A DNA stretch of 53,194 nucleotides. Source: Elusimicrobiota bacterium. Lineage in GTDB: Bacteria; Elusimicrobiota; Elusimicrobia; UBA1565. Of this stretch, positions 23,521 through 32,088 are shown in pieces (the first letter of the stretch is position 1; the number at the start of each line of letters is the position of its first letter). The notes beneath the pieces are model-generated. The model was not told the DNA's origin and searched no databases. It saw nothing but the letters and a program-made list of their open reading frames with translations. The stretch is taken from positions 1 to 53,194 of the forward strand of contig NVTF01000003.1 in NCBI GenBank assembly GCA_002401485.1, written 5' to 3'. The position numbers and the translations under genes were made by a program.

Positions 23521-25422
23521 TCAAATCCTTAACCGCCTTAAATTCCGGCGCGCGTTGCCCTGACGGGGATTCCAATCAATCGCCCGGCTGTACAGCACAA
23601 TCGCTCCCTCCCGGTCCCCGGCGACCTCCCGCAATTTGCCCAAATTATTGAGAATATCGGCGCCGAGGGTTGCACGCGCACGGCGATGAAGCCGCGCCAG
23701 CGCTTCCCTATAAGCCTTCTCCGCCTCGCGCGGCTGCCCCGCAGATTCGTGAACCCAAGCCTTCAAAAAATAGGCCTGAGCCCGGTCGGAATAGGCCGCC
23801 ACGGCCGCTGCTGCCGATTCCAAGGCGGGCCCAATACGATTCAAGCGGACCAATACAAAAATTTCCATTTGGCGGGCGTTTGCGCAGCCCGGAGCAGCTG
23901 CCAGGGTTCGCCCGAGTTCAAGCAGCAGCCGGTTGGAGCCCTCTCGCGTCGCAACAATCGGCTGAATGTACTGATGATTCGAACGGCCGGGCTGAAGAAG
24001 AACATACCCATGCCGGGCGAGTACACTCTCATTGCTCTTATTCAATTTAAGATAGACCATGGCCTCATCGTCCCAATACGCCAAACGCCAGGCCGGAGAA
24101 ACATCCAAGACCCGCGCCGTATACGCTCCCGATGAGCGACGTCTCACAATCGCATAGTCGAAATTCCAACGCTCATCCAGAACCTGCCACCGATTGGGCT
24201 GGAACCACTGCAGCACATCCCGAAGAAATTCCGGACCGTATTCCAAACTGCGTCCATCCGCAAAAACCTTTCTTTCCGGGGACGCGCGATAAATCAACGC
24301 CCCGCCCGCCTCATATTCGTTAAAACCCCTCCCCCTGATTTTTTCACGATCGAGAAAGGCCAAGGGCCCGCGGAAGGGAACCTCCATCCGGGGAATCCCA
24401 ATCAAACCCCTATGCGGATATACGGCTTCGGTGTGTACCCAAAACCCGATCCCTGCGGCAACGGCAAGACCGGGAAGCAGTACAAAATCTTTCCATGCCT
24501 TTCGTTTTTCCAACCACGGACCCAATACGTCAACCAATGCGGGCACAGCCGCCAGCAGCAGAAAAGGAATATTTCGCTGCATGCCCATCGCACCCAGCGC
24601 TGAAAACCCCAGCCAAACAGCGGTGTGGCGACGACGCTTCCAAAGCACGGGCAAGGAAAAGACCGATGCGGCAAAAAAAACACCTGCAATCCCGAACAAC
24701 TCCGACGTCGGACGACGCCACTCGTACAGAAGATCCTTAGCGGGAAATGTCAGGGTTCCCCAAAACTGCTGCAGGACTCCCCAACCACTCGGATGCACAA
24801 CAACGGCGGCGACACTGGCGCACAGCAACGGCCCCCACGAACGCCAATGGGATTTGCTCGCAACCAACGCTGCCCCAAGCAGGGCCGGACCGAGAAAGGC
24901 GGCTCCACCGTGCAGGTTGCTCCAAAGAACAATCGAAGCCGGAAAAATCCAATCCCGTCGCGACGCCGGGCGAGAAAAATCCCGGTCCCACAATAAAAAC
25001 AACCCTGCCCCGAAAAAAACGAGATCAAAAATAAACGGTCTTTCCACGAAGAAACCGCGTGCACCAAAGGCCGCTGCAATCGCGAGCGCTGCGGCCAATG
25101 CGGGTTGTCGGCGTCCTGTCAAGAAAACGAGAACAAAGGCCGCCGCACACAGGACTCCTTTAAAGGCGACCAGCAAGGGGGCTCCCCCAATACTAAAAAC
25201 CGACCAGAAGAGAACCTGGGAAAGCCATTCGAAAGCGACCCATGATCCGCTATTGAGAACAAAAGAAAAGGGATCGACTCGCGGGAATCCCGACTCAACA
25301 ATGAACCGTCCCGTCCGCAGATGCCAAAACGTGTCCGCATCTGTAGGAGAGAACCAGGACAGGAGAACCGCAACCGCAGCGACAAGCGACCCGTAGGCGA
25401 TGAGACGCCGAGAGGAGGACAC
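23521..25422 (-). CDS. Polytopic membrane protein with C-terminal TPRs, GT-C-like
   Basis: 633 residues from a GTG. The first 330 residues hold about eight to ten hydrophobic helices. The first loop has the pattern DADTFWHLRTGRFIVESGFP then DPFSF, a signature of a family of large membrane proteins resembling GT-C glycosyltransferases and PMT-type enzymes. A soluble region follows (about 335-480), then two or three TPR hairpins (AQAYFLKAWVHESAGQPREA; LNNLGKLREVAGDREGAIVL). Function unproven; sugar transfer to surface proteins or lipids is a reasonable guess. It starts 11 bp after the coiled-coil/propeller gene and ends the cluster. Confidence 0.75.
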   Translation of the reverse strand: MSSSRRLIAYGSLVAAVAVLLSWFSPTDADTFWHLRTGRFIVESGFPRVDPFSFVLNSGSWVAFEWLSQVLFWSVFSIGGAPLLVAFKGVLCAAAFVLVFLTGRRQPALAAALAIAAAFGARGFFVERPFIFDLVFFGAGLFLLWDRDFSRPASRRDWIFPASIVLWSNLHGGAAFLGPALLGAALVASKSHWRSWGPLLCASVAAVVVHPSGWGVLQQFWGTLTFPAKDLLYEWRRPTSELFGIAGVFFAASVFSLPVLWKRRRHTAVWLGFSALGAMGMQRNIPFLLLAAVPALVDVLGPWLEKRKAWKDFVLLPGLAVAAGIGFWVHTEAVYPHRGLIGIPRMEVPFRGPLAFLDREKIRGRGFNEYEAGGALIYRASPERKVFADGRSLEYGPEFLRDVLQWFQPNRWQVLDERWNFDYAIVRRRSSGAYTARVLDVSPAWRLAYWDDEAMVYLKLNKSNESVLARHGYVLLQPGRSNHQYIQPIVATREGSNRLLLELGRTLAAAPGCANARQMEIFVLVRLNRIGPALESAAAAVAAYSDRAQAYFLKAWVHESAGQPREAEKAYREALARLHRRARATLGADILNNLGKLREVAGDREGAIVLYSRAIDWNPRQGNARRNLRRLRI

Positions 25423-25433
25423 GCCTTAACTTA

Positions 25434-27260
25434 CTATTTCCGAACCAGGAATTTCTTAAAGGTGGGCAGCCCCGTTGAAGGCACGGATAAGCCCCATAAC
25501 TCAAGCTGCTGCTTGCCTTCATCACCCAGGCGTTCGGTGAGATAAATAGCCTGGAGCGGAACCTCAAACTTGGTTTCATGAATCAACTCAAGGACGCGCC
25601 CCTTGCGTTCAAATACCGCGATCCTCGGGGTTTTCGCATCGACGATCCACAACTCTTCGCGGTGCCACGCGATCGCGCTTGGGGCGATATCGCCTGGAAT
25701 CTGATACGGCTCGGTTTCCGCCTCGGGGCCCTCGCCAAGATGGCGATACATCTGCCGGGTGGCGGCGTCATAGGACCATAAATTACGGCCGTCTGAGGTT
25801 AATGCGGTCGGGGCGGGACCGGGAGTCGGCCAACTTTCTTCCACCGTCTCCGGGGATGCGAGCGGATGACGGAAAATACGGCTTTGTCCGGTATCGAGCG
25901 AATACAACTTCTCTCCCCAGACGACGATCCCGGCGGGATGGTACGGCGGCTTCGCTTTTACATGGAGCGTACGCATGGCGACGCTCGGATCCGACGGGTC
26001 TACGGACATCAGTTTTCCGTCCCATTGCGAAATCCATGCCAGGTCCCCATCGTAGGCGATGCTGGTCGCGTTGTTAGCTTCAATCGTATGCGACGCGGCC
26101 AAGGTGAGCTCGAAGCGATGCAGATGTTTGTAGATCGGAAACGAAACGGCGATTAAAACGGCGGCGACGCCCGCTACGATAACCGGGCGCCAGTCTCGAA
26201 TCCTTAAATCGAAGGTCTTCGCGGGCAGGGCGGTCAGTTCCGCGATCTTTTTGGCGCCCGCCGCCGCCTGGCGCATCACGGTATTCATTTTCTCGGCTGC
26301 GTCGGCCGAACGGCGCATAACATCCGACATCGCGCCCGCATGTTTCGTTTCCCGCTCTTCCAACTTCTCCATATTCTGGTGGAAGTCCTCGCGCTGCGAC
26401 TGAACGCGCTCTTCCCAACTGCGGAATTGCTGCTTCTGATTCTCCCACGTCGAACGTTCGCGGTCCCAAAGCTCCTGCCACTGCGTGCGTTCTTCCTGCC
26501 ACAAATTCTGAAGCTCGACGACATGTTCTTCCACTTCCTTAACACGTGAGACAGCCTTATCCCGATCCTTGGCCGCCTCATCGCGGTCTTGCCGCTCCTG
26601 GATCAACTCGGCGAGCGTCTTCTCGATGGCGTTTTTAGCCTCGGCGAGCTCCGCCCGGGACTTGCCGGCATCCCCTTCATTCTTTGCGGAAGCCTGCTGG
26701 AGCCGCTCGGCGCGGACTTCCATCTCCTTGAGCTCCAGCAAATACTGCTGCTCCCGTTCATTCCAGTGATGCTCGGTCTCCCGCCAGCGTGTTGTCTCCG
26801 AGGCAAGCTGCCGCCGCATATTCTCGGCAATCGCCCGCAGCACGCCCTGCTCCTCTTGGTGCCGCTGCGCCTGGGATTCCAGCCCTTTGCGCGAGGAATC
26901 AAGCTCCGCCGATACATTTAATATTTCCTGATAAACCGCTTCTTCCTGCCGCTGCGCATTCGCTCGCATGCGCGCCGTTTCCTGCTCACTCTCCTCCGCC
27001 CTCGTTTTGAGTTCGCGCACGGAACGTTCTTTCAACTCAATGAGCTGCTTGAGACGCATCACCTCGGCGCGGTGTTGGCGCTTCACAAAAGACATGGCTT
27101 CCATGGACGCCTCACGCGTGATCGATGGCGCGTCCGTAAATGTGAAATCCGACGACGCCACAGACGGCGGCGCGGGCGGCAAACTATCGGGGCCGCTCGT
27201 CACACGCTGCCAGAGCATGTCTAGCTCGCGTTGAATTTGGTCTGGTGTCTTCTCTTCCAT
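25434..27260 (-). CDS. Membrane protein with long coiled coil and C-terminal beta-propeller-like domain
   Basis: 608 residues. A short N-terminal segment (PDQIQRELDMLWQRV) leads to a coiled coil at about 60-340, very rich in Glu, Gln, Arg and Trp (WREERT-like repeats such as LWQEERTQWQELWDRERSTW). One TM follows near 365-382 (PVIVAGVAAVLIAVSFPIY), then about 220 residues with repeated blades (DLAWISQWDGKLMSVDPSDP; EKLYSLDTGQSRIF; RNLWSYDAATRQMYRH; EELWIVDAKTPRIAVF) typical of NHL/SMP-30-like propellers. The coiled coil would be cytoplasmic and the propeller periplasmic. No family is recognised as a whole. A stem-loop lies 11 bases upstream of the ATG. Confidence 0.8.
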   Translation of the reverse strand: MEEKTPDQIQRELDMLWQRVTSGPDSLPPAPPSVASSDFTFTDAPSITREASMEAMSFVKRQHRAEVMRLKQLIELKERSVRELKTRAEESEQETARMRANAQRQEEAVYQEILNVSAELDSSRKGLESQAQRHQEEQGVLRAIAENMRRQLASETTRWRETEHHWNEREQQYLLELKEMEVRAERLQQASAKNEGDAGKSRAELAEAKNAIEKTLAELIQERQDRDEAAKDRDKAVSRVKEVEEHVVELQNLWQEERTQWQELWDRERSTWENQKQQFRSWEERVQSQREDFHQNMEKLEERETKHAGAMSDVMRRSADAAEKMNTVMRQAAAGAKKIAELTALPAKTFDLRIRDWRPVIVAGVAAVLIAVSFPIYKHLHRFELTLAASHTIEANNATSIAYDGDLAWISQWDGKLMSVDPSDPSVAMRTLHVKAKPPYHPAGIVVWGEKLYSLDTGQSRIFRHPLASPETVEESWPTPGPAPTALTSDGRNLWSYDAATRQMYRHLGEGPEAETEPYQIPGDIAPSAIAWHREELWIVDAKTPRIAVFERKGRVLELIHETKFEVPLQAIYLTERLGDEGKQQLELWGLSVPSTGLPTFKKFLVRK

Positions 27261-27270
27261 AGAACACCGC

Positions 27271-27293
27271 CCGGAGGGCTTGGGACCCTCCGG
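27271..27293. other. Stem-loop in the leader of the coiled-coil/propeller gene
   Basis: CCGGAGGG (27271-27278) pairs with CCCTCCGG (27286-27293) around a seven-base loop. No U tract follows on the minus strand, so it is not a standard terminator. On the minus strand the descending arm contains no usable ribosome site for the ATG at 27260. A TACAAT hexamer (27306-27311) lies just upstream without a good -35. Confidence 0.5.
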
Positions 27294-27344
27294 CCGGCTA
27301 AGATCATTGTAACGGGAGAATCGCCCGAAGCTATAACGGAATTG

Positions 27345-27926
27345 TTAACGCTCTTTGCGAATTTCGACCAATGCACTCTCAGCCAATTGGGTCCACCCAT
27401 CCTTATTTGGAACCCGCTGCATATAGGCTTCTAAATGTTCTTCCGCGGCATCCAGATCCCCCAGCCGGTATTGGGACATGCCCGCATGATACATGGCCAT
27501 ATAGTTATAGGGCTGGTATTTAATGACGATAATCATCATCGGCAGGGTGGATTGATCCTCCCCGGCGTCCGCCGCGGGATGAAAGACATCAAATAGGATA
27601 TTTGCGGCCGTATCCTGCCCACGTGAGGTGAGCCTCCCTAATAGGGTGTCTGCAGCTTCTAATTTGCCGGCCAACGCGTAACAGGCCGCGGTAAATCCAA
27701 CGCCTTCATCACCCGGGGGCGGCGGGGTTTTCTTAAGCGCCTCGGCATATTTCTCCGGGAGGCAATCCGGCTTAAGCCGGTTAAACCACTTGTTTTCAGA
27801 ACTGACCGGGCGCGTGGCATGGTAGACAGCGCCGGCGTTTCGCGCGCGCACGGAGATAAGTTCCTTGCGGAATATGACTAAAACCGCGAGGACGGTGAGG
27901 AGGAAGGGTAGGAAGATTCGTTTCAT
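27345..27926 (-). CDS. Membrane-anchored small TPR-like protein
   Basis: 193 residues from the ATG at 27926, where the product begins MKRIFLPFLLTVLAVLVIFR, a signal anchor. A GTG four codons earlier lies inside the 32-bp repeat and is less likely. The periplasmic part has TPR-like helices (FTAACYALAGKLEAADTLLG; MYHAGMSQYRLGDLDAAEEH). Function unknown. It stands between an outer-membrane barrel with coiled-coil tail and the coiled-coil/propeller protein, so a role in an envelope-spanning assembly is plausible. Confidence 0.75.
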   Translation of the reverse strand: MKRIFLPFLLTVLAVLVIFRKELISVRARNAGAVYHATRPVSSENKWFNRLKPDCLPEKYAEALKKTPPPPGDEGVGFTAACYALAGKLEAADTLLGRLTSRGQDTAANILFDVFHPAADAGEDQSTLPMMIIVIKYQPYNYMAMYHAGMSQYRLGDLDAAEEHLEAYMQRVPNKDGWTQLAESALVEIRKER

Positions 27927-27928
27927 GA

Positions 27929-27960
27929 TGCCAGGCACCGCGTGCGTTTGTTGCGTTTAG
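27929..27960. repeat. 32-bp dispersed repeat, copy 1
   Basis: Identical over 32 bases to 46555-46586 in the same orientation. It begins TGCCAGGCACC (part of an interrupted palindrome) and continues with CGCGTGCGTTTGTTGCG. It fills the spacer between two minus-strand genes and contains the stop codon of the barrel gene. The form recalls REP-type elements. Confidence 0.85.
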
Positions 27961-29342
27961 CGGCGGTTGAGGCGTTGGAGTTCACGATTCGCTCGGCCAA
28001 GGTCGACACCGGTGCCTTTGTAACTGCGCAGGATTTTTTTGAGGAAATCGATGAGGACGACCTCGGCGACGCCCTGCAGCTTTAAGTCGGAGAACGTCTT
28101 CCAATCCTCATTAAACAGGGCTTGTTTATTCGCCAGGCGCATGCGTTCCTGGTCGCGGCGCAATTTCTCGAGCCGCGCCTGGGCGCCGCGCCGCCGCTCC
28201 TCCAGCTCTTTGAGACGCAAAGCACGCGCGGCATCAGCGGCGATTCTCTGAGCCTCACCGGCTTCCGCCTCACGATCCGCGACTTCGATGCGCAAATCAG
28301 AAATTTCCTCACGCATCATGCGAAGTTCCTCAGCCAGCTTCCACTGTTTCACCTCAGCCGCTTCGAGCGCACGGGATAGATCACGCCGGTAAGACAGTTC
28401 CGAACTCAGCAATCGTTCATATTCCTCTTCGGGATCCCACTGCCCGAAGCGATAGGAAATGCTAAACGCATGGCTCCACCGCGACCCGTGCGACAAGGGA
28501 ACGCGAACGGCATAATCAACTCGTGCGCCAAGGGTGCTCCATCCCAAGCCCGCGCTGTACGAGCGCGACAATCCTCCTAGGATAATACCGTTGCGAACGG
28601 TAATCAAACCCTGCTTGGCCGTCGCCCAGGCGTATTCCATCCCCCCCGAGAGACCCCCGGAACCAAAACGACCGCCGGAGCCCTCCCGTTTGGTCAAATC
28701 AGCGACGACCGTGAAGCGCCGCACCTTTCGCGCGTACCCTAATTTCGCGATAAACGGCGCGCGGTCATCGAAGTCAGCGACACTCGTCAACGGGCGAGTG
28801 AGATTAAGCATTGAAAAACCAATTGTCTGATCTTCACCCCAGCGAAAAATCGTCCCAATATCTACCGTCGCTTTCGAAGAACGCGCGCCGATTTTTCGAC
28901 TGCTGCGCGAAATCGCCTTCAGAGAAATCCCGACATCAAGAATGCCCGCTCCAATTTCACGCCAGGAGCGCGTTGCATATGTCAGACCCAGCATCCGGTC
29001 GAGAGCGACCGGCTCGTTAATGTCCTGGGTCCAAGAAACGCCCAACGCGCCTTTAGCCGTGTCTCCATCGATTGGGATCGCAGCCCCAAGGGCCATGCCG
29101 CTTATATCCACCGGGCCGACCGGGGCGTGAAAGAGGCGGCGGATTCCCATCTCAAAGAGGGGGCGACGCACATCGCCCAAGGACGCCGGGTTCAGGATGA
29201 GCCCGGAAAGCCCGCCGGGTTCGGCCATACCGGATCCCGCCATCGCCATGCCGCGCGCGTTAATCGCAAAATCTTCGTTTGAAGCCCGGACCGCGGGCGC
29301 CAAGGCCACGATGAGTGCGAGCACCGAAACAACAATCTTCAA
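27957..29342 (-). CDS. Outer-membrane barrel protein (PorV-like start) with C-terminal coiled coil
   Basis: 461 residues from a TTG at 29342 that overlaps the previous stop as TTGA and has AAAGGAGG just upstream; an earlier in-frame start is rejected because it lacks a signal peptide. Signal peptide (LKIVVSVLALIVALAPAVRA), then NARGMAMAGSGMAEPGGLSG and LILNPASLGD, the PorV/UPF0164 pattern. A barrel follows to about residue 330, then about 100 residues of charged coiled coil (AEELRMMREEISDLRIEVAD; RRGAQARLEKLRRDQERM) and a short tail. The coiled coil could reach from the outer membrane into the periplasm. The stop lies in the 32-bp repeat. Confidence 0.82.
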   Translation of the reverse strand: MKIVVSVLALIVALAPAVRASNEDFAINARGMAMAGSGMAEPGGLSGLILNPASLGDVRRPLFEMGIRRLFHAPVGPVDISGMALGAAIPIDGDTAKGALGVSWTQDINEPVALDRMLGLTYATRSWREIGAGILDVGISLKAISRSSRKIGARSSKATVDIGTIFRWGEDQTIGFSMLNLTRPLTSVADFDDRAPFIAKLGYARKVRRFTVVADLTKREGSGGRFGSGGLSGGMEYAWATAKQGLITVRNGIILGGLSRSYSAGLGWSTLGARVDYAVRVPLSHGSRWSHAFSISYRFGQWDPEEEYERLLSSELSYRRDLSRALEAAEVKQWKLAEELRMMREEISDLRIEVADREAEAGEAQRIAADAARALRLKELEERRRGAQARLEKLRRDQERMRLANKQALFNEDWKTFSDLKLQGVAEVVLIDFLKKILRSYKGTGVDLGRANRELQRLNRR

Positions 29343-30853
29343 GAAGCCTCCTTTCGGCCCGGACCGGAACGACCCCCGATCGCAGCACCATAAGCCGCAA
29401 CCGCGTCGCGACCCTTGGATTTTACCCAATAGAGCGCTTCATCGGCACGCGCAATCAACTCTTTTGCCGTTCGCCCGTCTTCAGGATAAGAGGCAATGCC
29501 GATCGACGCCGACATCCGTACCTCCCCCTCCCGGGCAAACGGGACCGGGATGCGGATCTCCCGGATGTCGTTGAGCAGACGATCCATGATCATCGCCGCA
29601 TCCTCGGCGTTGGTCTGCGGAAGAAGAATTAGTACCTCATCTCCCCCGAACCGGGCCGGGAAATCGATTTTACGCAATCGGTTATTGATGACCACGCCAA
29701 GGAGTTTCAAAGCCTCATCACCGATCTGATGACCGAAGGAGTCATTAATGCCTTTAAAAAAATCGATATCGATCATGGCGACCGATAACGGTTCGCGGCT
29801 GCGTTCGACACGGTAAAGCTCTTCTTGAAAACGTTGATTGAAATACCGCCGCACCGGAAGTCCCGTCAAACTATCATAGAGAGAAAGAGCCTGAACTTCC
29901 TCAAAGAGACGGCCATTGTCGACTGCCAGCGCAATCTGCCCCGCAAACGAACGCAGCAATCCAATATCTTCGCCCTGGATCGCTTCTTGGGAAATGAGAT
30001 TATCAACCACCAGCAGGCCTATTTTCTGTCCCTGCACCGCGAGGGGAACATGAACCACGCGCTCCTCGTAATGCTTCATCATCGCATCCGGCGCTTCACC
30101 CCGCAGGATTCGCGCGAATCGGTGATTCTCATCACCCAGAGGGACCATCTCTTCACGCAAAGCACGTGCGGTGCCGCGCACATCAACACTCAACTCACCG
30201 CGCAAATTCTTTTGCTCGCGGTCGACAAGATAGAGACGTGCCCGGTCCAAATCGAAATGGTGAACGATACCTTGCAGAATCAGTTTAAGTCCGTCCTCGA
30301 CCCGCAGCGAAGACGCGAAAACAGCCGCGAGATCCGTCAACGCCTCAAGCCGCTTCAACTGGCGCTGGCGCGCCTGGCCGACCCGGGCCCGGTAAAGATT
30401 CTGCGCAAGCTCAGCGGACAGCAGGCGCGCGAATTCCCGCTCAGCCGCAGAAAAGGGTTTCCGACTGCCGACACGCTCAAATCGAAGCGCGCCCAGCGCC
30501 GCTTCATCGCCTCCCGATGTCCAACGCAGCGGAACATACAAGAGGGCATGCGGTGAAGAATAACTTTGGAGTTTCTTGCGGCCATGCACCAACTTCCACA
30601 ACCCGCTCTCCTCCGTCAGATGAATTTCCTCAACCATCTCCAACAGCAAACCCGAATGAAGCGTCACCTGCAAAGATAACTCACGACGTCGCGGAGTGAG
30701 CAGGAACACGCCGATCCTGTCCGCCTTGACGCGCTCCCCGATTAATCTCAAACCGCGCGCGAGCATTTCATCTTCGCCCGCAATATCGTGATTGAGCTCT
30801 TTATGAAAATCGTAGAGCGATTCACGAATCCGGGAACTCGTCTTTTGACTCAT
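29339..30853 (-). CDS. GAF-GAF-GGDEF diguanylate cyclase-like protein
   Basis: 504 residues. First GAF about 30-155 (RADRIGVFLLTPRRRELSLQ), second GAF about 180-325 (FDLDRARLYLVDREQKNLRG; VPLAVQGQKIGLLVVDN). The GGDEF domain is about 335-490: YDSLTGLPVRRYFNQRF, SVAMIDIDFFKGINDSFGH, then RKIDFPARFGGDEVLILLP. The signature reads GGDEV rather than GGDEF, while the inhibitory RxxD site is kept (RKID). GG(D/E)E is intact, so c-di-GMP synthesis is possible though not certain. No TM or signal peptide: cytoplasmic. It overlaps the solute-binding-fold gene upstream by four bases and the barrel gene downstream by four, both coupled. Confidence 0.92.
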   Translation of the reverse strand: MSQKTSSRIRESLYDFHKELNHDIAGEDEMLARGLRLIGERVKADRIGVFLLTPRRRELSLQVTLHSGLLLEMVEEIHLTEESGLWKLVHGRKKLQSYSSPHALLYVPLRWTSGGDEAALGALRFERVGSRKPFSAAEREFARLLSAELAQNLYRARVGQARQRQLKRLEALTDLAAVFASSLRVEDGLKLILQGIVHHFDLDRARLYLVDREQKNLRGELSVDVRGTARALREEMVPLGDENHRFARILRGEAPDAMMKHYEERVVHVPLAVQGQKIGLLVVDNLISQEAIQGEDIGLLRSFAGQIALAVDNGRLFEEVQALSLYDSLTGLPVRRYFNQRFQEELYRVERSREPLSVAMIDIDFFKGINDSFGHQIGDEALKLLGVVINNRLRKIDFPARFGGDEVLILLPQTNAEDAAMIMDRLLNDIREIRIPVPFAREGEVRMSASIGIASYPEDGRTAKELIARADEALYWVKSKGRDAVAAYGAAIGGRSGPGRKEAS

Positions 30854-32088
30854 TTGCAGCTCAAACTCAAAATAGTGTCGATTTCTGCGCCAGCGTGGAT
30901 TAATTCCTCGCGCATTAGACGTTCATCCAGACGGTCCGCCACAACCTCTTGCACGAGATGGTCCATACTACGGTCGAATACTTTCTCCAAGGCCCCAAGC
31001 GAATTCAGCGGTGGAAACATGCGCGCACGCTCGAGGCCGCTCATAAAAGCCCGCTCAATGGACGGGTACGCCCGCAGGGCCTCCCGAGCACTGCGCACCG
31101 AGGTCGGCAAAGCGCCGATTGCAGCGGCATACGCAGCGCTGGAATCGCCAAGCGCGAGTTCCCGCACCAATGAATATGCCTCACGCTGATGCTCGGAATC
31201 GGCGAGGATCGCCAGATTTTGAGAAGTCAGCAACGTTCGACCGCCGCCATTGGGATAAGGAACCGCGCCAAGCTCCCGATGTGTTTTCTCCGCGCTGCGG
31301 CGAGCGGCCCCGCGTTTGGGAAGCGCTCTTGGAAGCCGCCCTGAAATCTGGAGTGCGCAGCTGCCGTCAAACAAATCCCGCGGAGCAAGACCGCTGGGCC
31401 CCTTGAGCGGCATCCATCCATTGCGCACGAGGTCGAAATAATCCGCAACACCGCGCAGAGACGCTTCCCGCTGCAGCAGCGAACGGGTGCCGTCAGACGA
31501 AAAGAAATCTCCTCCCCGACCCCACAGACACGGAGCGACATCCCGCATCGAAACGGATTCCCGTGGATTGGGATTGGCCATCGGATGCGTCCGGCCGGTT
31601 GTGGACTTCCAGCGCTCGGCGAGTCGGCGGCAGGCCGTTTTAAGTCCGTCCCAATCCTTTAAGTCTACAGCCGGATCGATCCCCGCGCGCAGGAGCGCGT
31701 CACGGCGGTAATACAAAACGCGCAGACCGATCCACCACGGAAGTGAATAAACCAGGCGTCCATCACCGCCGCGGCAATGATCCCGCAAGGCCGCCGGCCA
31801 CCGGCCTAGGTCCAAGGCGGGGTCGAGTGAACCAAGATCCTGAAGTACACCGAGTCGGGCAAGCGTCGCCGTCCAATGGGAAGGAATCTGAACGATATCC
31901 GGACGAGGTTCCTGGCGGGGATTCTTAAGAATTCTAAACAGATGCCGCCACATCGACTCTTCTGTTCGAACCCAAATTCCCAGCCGTCCGCCCGGCTGCT
32001 CACGTCGAAACCTATACAAATGATCCCGCATCGTCGGAACAGTGGCGTACCCGTTGTTAGGAAGAACCCAAATCTGAAGTTCGCGCAT
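30850..32088 (-). CDS. Solute-binding-protein fold without signal peptide (SBP family 1-like)
   Basis: 412 residues from the ATG at 32088, which overlaps the tsaD stop as TAATG. The sequence begins directly at the first strand of an ABC-type sugar-binding protein (ELQIWVLPNNG). It follows the family order: RPDIVQIPSHWTATLARLGV, then LVYSLPWWIGLRVLYYRRDAL, then ALQISGRLPRAL, GGRTLLTSQNLAILADS and a C-terminal helical part (AALPTS-like GALPTSVRSAREAL). There is no signal peptide or lipobox, and no ABC permease or ATPase is nearby, so it is probably cytoplasmic. It is translationally coupled to a GAF-GGDEF gene and may be a ligand-binding partner of that enzyme (inference). Confidence 0.85.
   Translation of the reverse strand: MRELQIWVLPNNGYATVPTMRDHLYRFRREQPGGRLGIWVRTEESMWRHLFRILKNPRQEPRPDIVQIPSHWTATLARLGVLQDLGSLDPALDLGRWPAALRDHCRGGDGRLVYSLPWWIGLRVLYYRRDALLRAGIDPAVDLKDWDGLKTACRRLAERWKSTTGRTHPMANPNPRESVSMRDVAPCLWGRGGDFFSSDGTRSLLQREASLRGVADYFDLVRNGWMPLKGPSGLAPRDLFDGSCALQISGRLPRALPKRGAARRSAEKTHRELGAVPYPNGGGRTLLTSQNLAILADSEHQREAYSLVRELALGDSSAAYAAAIGALPTSVRSAREALRAYPSIERAFMSGLERARMFPPLNSLGALEKVFDRSMDHLVQEVVADRLDERLMREELIHAGAEIDTILSLSCK

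Noticed and set aside
24431-25396. Plus-strand open frame of 321 codons antisense to the polytopic TPR membrane protein
   Set aside because: Low-complexity Lys/Pro/Thr-rich translation with no domain, and it mirrors a well-supported membrane-protein gene.
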